Assembly (NCBI GenBank): GCA_963693365.1
Contig: CAVNZM010000004.1
Span: 7,688,001-7,752,000, forward strand
Source: Amoebidium appalachense
Taxonomy: Eukaryota > Ichthyosporea
Direction of reading: 5' to 3'
DNA length: 64,000 nt
Shown here: positions 52,679 through 64,000 of the stretch, piece after piece
How the letters are laid out: every line of letters starts with the position of its first letter
Numbering within the stretch: the first letter of the stretch is position 1
Notes under the pieces: model-generated
What the model was told of the DNA's origin: nothing
Database searches by the model: none
What the model saw: only the letters and a program-made list of their open reading frames with translations
Position numbers and translations under genes: made by a program

Positions 52679-53464
52679 GTTTTGCTGAGAACAAACACAC
52701 GCCTGCACCGAGAGATCCGAGGCTTAAACTTTGATTTGGTGAGTGAACACAATTTGCAACTAGGAATTGATGCGTGTAAGAATTCTCAAGAGTGCATGTG
52801 TGTGTGTGTTCATGTGTGGTCGTCTGTGTGTGTGTTCGTGTGTACTTTTGTGTGTTTTCGTGTGTGTGTGTTACAGTCCGTGTGTGTGTGTCGGTGTGTC
52901 GGTGTCTATGTATCCAAGCGAATGTGTCTGTGCGTGCCACTACTGTGGTTGCGCGTGTGCGTGCGTGTTTGTCAACAACTGAGTGGTTCTCCGCGTGTGA
53001 ACCCAACGGCGCTTGCCTCTGTAAGTGCGTGTTTATATACTAAATGTTTTAAGGAGCTTAAATCTTTCCTAGGCATCCGGGAGTTCTAAGTTAGCTCTTT
53101 GCTCAACTTTGTCAGCTGGCGACTCAGCTGTGAGTGACTGTGCGGCCGGCAGTTCGAATCTGAATACTCTCGAAGATGGAACAGAGATAAGGTCCCCCGC
53201 AATCCGTATATGGCTATACATAAAAGCCCATGATTCGCTAGATATAACCCTTATTATTGATTGGAGCTTATTAATTTTGATAACAGTTTCCTATTGGCTC
53301 TTCTCCGCAACACTACATTCAATAGGAGTGTGCGAAAGAATGGTGCAATTTCAAAAAAACACCGCCCGGGTCTGACAGTGTACAACTTACAATAGTCACT
53401 CTCGAACACTTTTCCGGTACACAGACTCTGAGGGGGTTGTTGTGTGCTTGCCTGTTGTTAGAGA
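52679..53464. promoter_or_regulatory. Divergent promoter region between S6K and HINT2
   Basis: The start codons of S6K (minus) and HINT2 (plus) are 786 bases apart, head to head. 52790-52970 is GT-rich. 53040-53460 is unique, with AT-rich words (ATTATTGATTGG, TTATTAATTTTG) and a CCAAT-type box (CCTATTGGC at 53291; CAATAGGAGTG at 53320). Shared regulation is inferred only from geometry. Confidence 0.5.
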
Positions 53465-57608
<4,144 letters not shown>

Positions 57609-57609
57609 A

Positions 57610-57615
57610 AATAAA
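57610..57615 (+). promoter_or_regulatory. Polyadenylation signal AATAAA immediately after the HINT2 stop
   Basis: A single base separates the TAA stop (57606-57608) from AATAAA, implying a 3' UTR of only about 20-35 bases if it is used. Confidence 0.65.
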
Positions 57616-58621
57616 CACATGGGTGGGCCGCTGCCCACTTGCACAGTCAACCACCCATTATTATGCTTCCGAGCCGCACCCACACGGATCATTCCAGAAG
57701 CTGCTCATCAACGCTAACACTTCGACTTCCCCACTGCTGATGTAAACGCACTGAGTAGTACGTGCCTGCAGTGCCATATGCATGTGAAGTGGCGTGTTTT
57801 CTATTCAGCCGACTGTTAAGATGCACGCCTATACACAACTGAAGTGTTTCTGCTTAAACCAACCCGAATGACAACGTTGACGCGTATGCGCGCGCCAAAA
57901 CTCGCAAGATTAAATATTGCGAACGGCATTTGTACGTATGTATGCTCATGGGTGTGTGCGCACATGCAGGGTGTGTTTCCTCCGACAGACAAATGACCCT
58001 GGCCTCCATGCGATACGAACACTACGGCTATAAATCTAACGACTTCTCATTCTCCCCAGTCATTACACACACCGATAGCTAGCACGTGCATGTGCATGTG
58101 CACGCACGTCGGCATAGCATATGTATTGGTCGACTGTGTTTTTCTGTGTGTATGGCCTGCAGTCAAGGCTTGCATGCACTTATTTTTTGAATAATTTTGC
58201 CAGTTCCTCTTCATGCATGAGCTAATGGTAGTTTATTTAAATGGTGTGCATGTTTTCTGGCTGCATTGGCTGTAGCCACAAAACAAACATTTGGAACATG
58301 GCCATGGCCTGCAAGATGCACGTGGCTGTATAAACATGTACAGTGCGTGCGCCAAGGCTTTTGAATCAGCCGCCATTGTTCATTGGTTGCATTAATGATT
58401 TTGTATTTTTATTCTCATTCTAATTGGTTTCTCGATCCAAAAAACGCCAATCATTCGCTCTGTGTCACACATATTTCTCTCTCATGTCCGTTGCAGGCTC
58501 ATGCGCGTGGCCCACCCGTACAGCCGAAGCGAAAGTCTTTTTCATGTGCACCGCGCGCACCCCGTGCACACACGCACACACACAGCCTTGTACGTGCCTG
58601 TGTGTCTCCCTCTTCGCCACC
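57616..58621. other. HINT2-cyclophilin intergenic region and cyclophilin 5' region
   Basis: Almost free of microsatellites. ATTGG boxes at 58126, 58383 and 58423 lie upstream of the cyclophilin ATG. ACGTGCATGTGCATGTGCAC at about 58083-58102 is a small palindrome-rich block. Confidence 0.5.
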
Positions 58622-59057
58622 ATGCAGGCTTTTCGCTCTCTCCGCCTCGGCTTTGGGCTGCGCGCCTACTGCACGGCAGCCATTAAGAACCCCCGCGTGT
58701 TCTTTGACATGAAGGTCGGAGACGAGAAGGCCGGACGCATCGTCTTTGAGGTGAGCGGAGGGTGTGTGTGTGCGTGTGTGTGCAGGGAGAGGGGGGGGGG
58801 GGGGGGGGGGGGGGGAAGGAAGGGGGGGGGGGGGGGGAGGGGAGGGGGAGGGGGGAGGGGGGGATTAGGGGTTTGGGGAGGCAGGAGAGTGAATCGGAAG
58901 GATAAATGGAAGGACATGTGGCCGAGGAAGTTGAGAAGGGGAAGGGAGGAGGAGCGATGAGGGCCTTCGTGGTTATGACTGATGTAGTAGGTAAACCAAC
59001 ATTGAGACTTCCGTGGGGAGAAATTGTGCTAACCGTCTGTCGGTGTGTTTGTGCATA

Positions 59058-59091
<34 letters not shown>

Positions 59092-59221
59092 TGTGCGTGT
59101 GTGTGTGTGTGTGTGTTTGTGTGTGCAGCTGAACAAGGATCTGGTGCCCAAGACGGCTGAGAACTTCCGGGCACTGTGCACGGGGGAGAAGGGCTTCGGC
59201 TACAAGGGCAGCATCTTCCAC

Positions 59222-59258
<37 letters not shown>

Positions 59259-60009
59259 TGTTTGTGTTTGTGTGCATGTATTTCACGTGCACACGTGTCT
59301 GTCGTGTGATGGGATCGGGGGGAGGGGGGAGGGGGTTATGGGCAGCTCTAGTGGCATGCCGAAGTATTCGGTGCTTTACCCCCCTCCCCTCCTCCCCTGG
59401 GGCTCCCGCCGTCCCGGACGCTTTGATAAATTCCATCTTCCATTACTCCTTTTCCTGCTTCCTCTACAGCCCCGCTTTTCCTTCCACACACTTTTTTTTT
59501 TGCTACACGGCACTTCTCGTTCGATTTGTGCACACAGTGACATCTATACGTTTGTGCACTTGTTCCCTCTTCACCTATACATCCCCCCTCCCCCCCCCCC
59601 CCCCCCCCCCCGGTCCCTGTCCCCGCCCTTGGGTTTAGTGCATCCACCGGAGAAGTGGGTGGTTGCATTTGTTATCCCTTGCCTGGTCGGTTTTTTATCT
59701 GGGTTATTGTTTGTTTTGTGATGTCTCATGCATATCCCCCTCCTTCCCCTACTCGCCTCCCCATCTGCTCAGAAAACGCGAGTGTCTTAAATACGAGCTG
59801 GCATTCTAACAACCTCCCCCCTCTCCAACCGAGTACACACACACACATACCTCCTCACCCCTCCCCTCCTCCACACCTTCCGCCTCACTACCCGCATACA
59901 CTTAATACCCCTTCCCTTCTCTCATCCTCTCCCTCCCCCGGCCCATCTATACCTTATGTATGTGGATTTGCACCTACACTTTCTACCAAACACCCCCCCC
60001 CCCCCCCCC

Positions 60010-60041
<32 letters not shown>

Positions 60042-60738
60042 ACATACATACATACACACACACTCACACACACACTCACACGTGTTTGCAGGGTGATCCC
60101 CCAGTTCATGTGCCAGGGTGGTGACTTCACCAACCACAACGGCACCGGGGGCAAATCTATCTACGGCAAGCGTTTTGACGATGAAAATTTTCTTCTCAAG
60201 CACGACGCGGAGGGTCTTCTGTCCATGGCGAACGCTGGGCCAAACACGAACGGGAGCCAGTTTTTCATTACCACTGTTGTGACTCCGTGGCTCGATGGGA
60301 GGCACGTCGTGTTTGGAAAGGTGTGTAGGGGTGTGTTGGGGGGGGGGGGGGGGGGGGGTTGGGAATAGTGGAGGGATGAGGGGACGGGCAGGGAGGGTGG
60401 GAGGGATAGGAGGGTAGGAGTAGAGGGAAGGGGGTGAGAGGGTGGGAAGGGGTGGGAATGAAGGGGGGGCTGGGGGAGGGGGGTTGAAAGGGGCAGGGGG
60501 TGAGGGGGTTGAAAGGGGTGGAGAGGGAGAGAGAGAGAGTGTGTGTGTGTGTGTGTGTGTGTTAGGCCCGGTTGAGAGAATGAGGGGAACAGGGAAAGCG
60601 GGGTGGGGTGGGGGGGGGGCGTTGCAGAGAGGAAGGTGTGTGTGTGTGAGGGGGTGGGGGGGGGGGGGGGGGGGGGGGGGGGCTAGGACGACTGTATGCA
60701 GGAATCATCGAATGCTATGTGTGTGTGGTGTGTTTTTG

Positions 60739-60786
<48 letters not shown>

Positions 60787-61449
60787 GGGGGGGGGGGGGG
60801 TATTTTCAGACAAGTGGCTATAAGCGTGTGTGGGTAGGCCGAGGATGGGGAGTGGGCCTGTGCTCGGTTGCTTACGTGGGTGTTGCATGTGTGCTTACTT
60901 TCTAGTTTTGGGGACGGAGTTTGGTTCATTCTGCAGGGGTGTAATTGACTTCTCTGTATTGAGTTTTGTGAGGGACGAGATGTGTGTGCGTGCGTGTGGG
61001 TGTGTGCTAAACAAAACGGAGGGGGGGGGGGGGCTGGGGGCTGCAGACATGGTGTTTGACTGTGTGCGCATGTGTGTGTAGTGTGGGTGTGTGTTATGAC
61101 TGCGGCAGTGGTGCTGGTTGTTGGTGTGTGTGTGTGTGTGTGTGATGGAGGGGGGAGATGGGGGGGATTGGGGCTCCAGCGTTATTCTTACATCTGACCT
61201 TGTCTCACTACTTTTTTATTTCTCCCCCCCCCCCCCCCCCCCCCCCCTCTCCTGCCGCGCCACACACACACCACACCGCCCTTCTTTTCCTTGCCCTTTT
61301 CTTTCTTTCTTTCTTTTTTTTTTTTTTTTTTCCCCTTTCAGGTTGTTGAGGGTATGGATGTTGTGAAGGCCATCGAGAGGCTCGGCAGCCGCAACGGAGT
61401 GACCCAGAAGAGGATCGTCGTGGAGGACTGCGGAGAGCTGACCCAGTAA
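58622..61449 (+). CDS. Mitochondrial-type cyclophilin (peptidyl-prolyl cis-trans isomerase)
   Basis: Four exons join in phase to 186 residues: 58622-58750, 59129-59223, 60092-60320 and 61342-61449. The first about 20 residues ([20 protein letters not shown]) look like a mitochondrial presequence, as in cyclophilin D. The core is fully conserved: [54 protein letters not shown] with catalytic Arg75, [11 protein letters not shown], and the cyclosporin-contact Trp141 in [13 protein letters not shown]. It catalyses proline isomerisation in protein folding; a mitochondrial matrix location is inferred from the presequence. Intron 2 starts with (GT)n at the donor and ends in an AC-rich tract. Introns 1 and 3 do not show the pair. 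Confidence 0.96.
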
Positions 61450-61728
61450 TTGGCTTTTTATAGTTATGCACCACGGTCTATCATTGGTTTAAGAATACTC
61501 GAATAGTGTGCCATAGGCCCTGAAAGCCTGATGTGGGCTACACTGTAGAACATGGCGTGCTATTGGTCGTTGTCCCGGGTATTAGCCTAATGTGGGCAGG
61601 AAATGTGGTGTATGATTGGTTTGCTTTGTTGCTGGGTGGTTGGTGGTGTTGCTGTGGGTCACGGGTTGTACTGTTTCCTTGTTTAGAAATTTTTATGGCC
61701 CCGGTGACAACAGATCACGGGGATGAAA

Positions 61729-61734
61729 AATAAA
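61729..61734 (+). promoter_or_regulatory. Polyadenylation signal AATAAA of the cyclophilin gene
   Basis: 280 bases after the stop, followed within 15 bases by a TTGTG element. Confidence 0.65.
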
Positions 61735-61811
61735 CATCTCGTTGTGAACAAAAATGCCTTTTCCACACGTATGCATTACGTTTATTCCCTTCTTCCTTCT
61801 CCTCCTCCTCC

Positions 61812-61842
<31 letters not shown>

Positions 61843-61989
61843 ACACACGCGCGCGCGCGCAGACACACACAACATACACACAAACACAAACACACGTGCA
61901 GGAACACACAACGGCCCCCCCTCCTCCCCCTTGGCCCTCCCTCCCTACCTCTCTCCCTCCCCGGCCCTGCTCCTCCTTCCCCCTCCCCT

Positions 61990-62220
61990 TCCACGCTGGA
62001 TGAATAATTGACTCTCTACACCAACTAAAGCTGGCTCCATTTTCCCCGGGTTTTCGTTCTTTTTATTCATCATCTCTCGACTCCGAGATCTATACATAGT
62101 CGAGTTCGGATCCTCCAAAGGGCTCCAGTGCACAGTTACAAGACTTCTTTCTTTCATCTCATTTTCCCCAAAAGGTGTTGAACCAGCATCCAAGCTAGCC
62201 AAGTTGGCTGCACTCCTCAT
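61990..62220 (-). other. Possible coding exon or UTR, minus strand
   Basis: A complex-sequence frame of about 75 codons beginning with ATG at 62220 (MRSAANLASLDAGSTPFGEN). Its composition is protein-like and free of repeats, but it has no recognised family and includes AATAAA on its own strand at about 62062. It could be the 3' UTR of the methyltransferase-like gene or a separate small gene. Confidence 0.25.
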
Positions 62221-62573
62221 GTGTGCACTCTACTGTTGAAGATTTAATTATTTGACCATGGCCAGTGGTGGCCACGGGTTCAAACAACTGCCCCCCCATG
62301 TGCACACGGACGTCGGTTGGTACATCCCAAGTAGAAGAGTGCACATCATTATATTATATAAAATAACTAAATTAATATAAAAAGGAGGAATACAACCACA
62401 GCCGCAGAGGGCCTTTGTGTGGATGTCACATTTATTGGCAATCTTGATCATGCATATGGTCCCTTGAGGCATACATAGCGTCTGCTTCACCTTAGCACTG
62501 CTGTACCTTCTATTTCTCCCCTGCACATGATGTGGCGCGGTTGGGAAGCCGGAGCCGAAAACTAAAGAGACCC

Positions 62574-62579
<6 letters not shown>

Positions 62580-62636
<57 letters not shown>

Positions 62637-62673
62637 TAGTATACTATATATATATATATATATATATACATAT
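62580..62673. repeat. (AT)n microsatellite
   Basis: About 90 bases of AT repeat, interrupted once by CATAGTATAC; the only long AT array in the window. It is nearly self-complementary, so cruciform-prone. Confidence 0.92.
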
Positions 62674-62674
62674 T

Positions 62675-62782
62675 GGGGGGGGGGGGGGGGGGGGGGAATT
62701 TTTTTTTTTTTTTTTTTTTTTTTTTTGGGGGGGGGGGGGGGGATTTTTTTTTTTTTTTTTTTTTTTTTGGGGGGGGGGGGGG
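62675..62782. repeat. Serial poly(G)/poly(T) modules
   Basis: (G)n AA (T)n (G)n A (T)n (G)n: two successive T-run/G-run modules after a first G run, with very similar run lengths. Read on the minus strand it is (C)n(A)n repeated. Confidence 0.88.
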
Positions 62783-63697
62783 TGATGACAAAACACAGCT
62801 GTAGCTGAAAGCCATTCACGTGCACGCACTGTGACCTAGTTGTGCGTACAGTAGGCGTACAGCGATTGCAAATGGCTTAGTATAAGCTATTATGGGTTGA
62901 TGGCTCCATGCCTCTCCCCTGGGAGCCCTCCCTCCCCCCGCCCCTCCCGGCCCCGGGGGCCCCAGCCTCCCCCCTCGATCCCTCCCCCTCCCCCCTCCCC
63001 CCCCCCCCCCCCCCCCCAAAAAAAAGAAAACTTCAGTGTCTGTTTAACTGTGTGTTCTTATCGCCAAGTGGGTGTACATACACCTGGTCTGTTTTCCAAG
63101 TCTTAGATGCAACCGCCCACACATACTGCACAAACACTGTTGGTTTTTCATTTTCATTCTCTGAATCAAATCCAACTCCAATTTTTGCATTGGCGCCCAA
63201 TCATTCCTGTGTCCCCTTTAGGAACCAGTTCCACCATGCCCATGCTCACTTCATATCATACTGGGAGTACACCAACTTGACCAGCATTGCACGTTCCAAT
63301 TGCAAAGAGGGAAAAAATAAAATTAAAAAAAAATAAAAATAAAAATAATAATAATAATAGAAACGTCCGGACTGCATAGTGCCCCCAACTCTGGCTGGCT
63401 CCGCTTTTCAAACGTTCTCCCTTGACAAACAAACAGCTGATTTTAATATATATATATATAATAAAAAAAACTCCCCAACAGCTCAGTACAATTCTGGATA
63501 CAACCCTTCACCTCGTCCATTAACATTTCGTACAAACAACCCCCAGACCCCCCCCAGACCCCCCCCCTCCCCACCCCCCTCCCCCCTCCCCGGGTCCTCC
63601 CCCCCCCCCTCCCCCCCCCCCCACCCCCCAACCCCTGCCACACACACACCCACCCACCCACCCACACACGCCTCCCCCCATTTTATCCCTTCACAAT

Positions 63698-63913
63698 CTA
63701 CCAAATTCCAGGGGCCAGCCTCCACGTGACCCTTCTAGCATAATCTTCGTAGCCATGCAGCTCGGCCCTGAGCGTAGCATCCTCGAATAAGGTGCGCAGG
63801 GCAAGCAGTCCGCATATAAGAACCACGGGGAACATGCTGGAAGGGGCTCGAAGGAGTCCGGGTTGGGCCAGGATGTGCAGGAGGAACCCGCTGTAGGCTG
63901 GATGGCGCACATA
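63698..63913 (-). CDS. Last exon of an isoprenylcysteine-carboxylmethyltransferase-like membrane protein (5' part outside window)
   Basis: 71 codons plus TAG after a good acceptor (ctcctctccag). The frame reads YVRHPAYSGFLLHILAQPG, a hydrophobic segment (MFPVVLICGLLAL), then TLFEDATLRAEL, YEDYARRVTWRL and a final APGIW. RHPxYxG, the ED...L...L acidic patch and the PGIW end are the signature of the ICMT/PEMT-type methyltransferase fold, in which a C-terminal membrane segment and the RHP loop bind S-adenosylmethionine. The exact substrate cannot be judged. The tail is closest in style to the broad isoprenylcysteine-methyltransferase-like family rather than classic animal ICMT. The rest of the gene lies right of base 64000. 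Confidence 0.8.
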   Translation of the reverse strand, partial: YVRHPAYSGFLLHILAQPGLLRAPSSMFPVVLICGLLALRTLFEDATLRAELHGYEDYARRVTWRLAPGIW

Positions 63914-64000
63914 CTGGAGAGGAGTGTCTATTGTTAGAATGCGGGCGCTAAAATTAGGGTTTTTGCGGACTGCATGCCATGTGAATTATCCTAGTAGTGT

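Larger units (their letters stand above)
61450..63697. other. Region between cyclophilin and the methyltransferase-like gene
   Basis: Contains the cyclophilin 3' UTR, C-rich and (AC)n DNA (61800-61985), a minus-strand frame at 61945-62220 (listed separately), an (AT)n array, G/T compound runs, an A/AATA-rich block (63308-63361) and C-rich DNA (63538-63645). A minus-strand frame at about 63470-63550 (LYEMLMDEVKGCIQNCTELL) looks helix-like but has no clear splice sites. Confidence 0.5.

Noticed and set aside
53100-53180. tRNA-like B box (GCAGTTCGAATCTG)
   Set aside because: Only three T-stem pairs can form and no matching A box or acceptor stem is found.

Overview
Eukaryotic nuclear DNA of an intron-rich, probably unicellular opisthokont, most likely a holozoan. 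The basis is gene content: a metazoan-type p70 S6 kinase with a TOS-like motif, turn motif and hydrophobic motif; a DENND1-type Rab GEF; CNOT9; mitochondrial-type HINT2 and cyclophilin; and a LimE-like single-LIM protein. The species is inference. The standard code fits every exon read. The DNA is saturated with (GT)n/(AC)n microsatellites and very long poly(G)/poly(C) runs, so most long open frames here are repeat translations, not genes. Real exons were recovered by family similarity plus splice-site and phase consistency.

Layout: DENND1-like gene (-, 4604 to 362, running off the left edge); a repeat-filled interval with a few possible exons and a cluster of a dispersed repeat (4.6-9.6 kb); complete CNOT9 (+, 9662-15712, nine exons); unidentified gene B (-, ending near 17016, convergent with CNOT9); unidentified gene C (-, 27428 down to about 22.6-23.2 kb); a decayed Ty3/Gypsy chromovirus-like LTR retrotransposon (+, 28536-36247); a quiet, microsatellite-poor stretch holding a small basic-protein ORF (+, 38580-38882) and a LimE-like gene (+, 41490-41882); complete S6 kinase (-, 52678-43356, twelve exons); a divergently transcribed HINT2 (+, 53465-57608, six exons); cyclophilin (+, 58622-61449, four exons); and the last exon of an isoprenylcysteine-methyltransferase-like gene (-, 63913-63698).

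The conserved genes are housekeeping genes: mRNA deadenylation (CNOT9), TOR-dependent growth signalling (S6K), Rab GEF trafficking (DENND1), mitochondrial purine-nucleoside phosphoramidase and prolyl isomerase (HINT2, CypD), and actin-associated LIM function. There is no evidence of a dedicated pathway cluster.

The most interesting structure is in the introns. Several begin with (GT)n directly at the 5' splice site and end with (AC)n next to the 3' splice site, so the two ends could pair and loop the intron out. Next are a dispersed element whose copies end in poly(G)/poly(C) runs, with two 265-base copies that look identical and lie 14.8 kb apart; partial duplicates of exon boundaries inside CNOT9 introns; a 14-nt microexon in HINT2; and a probable GC-AG intron in S6K.
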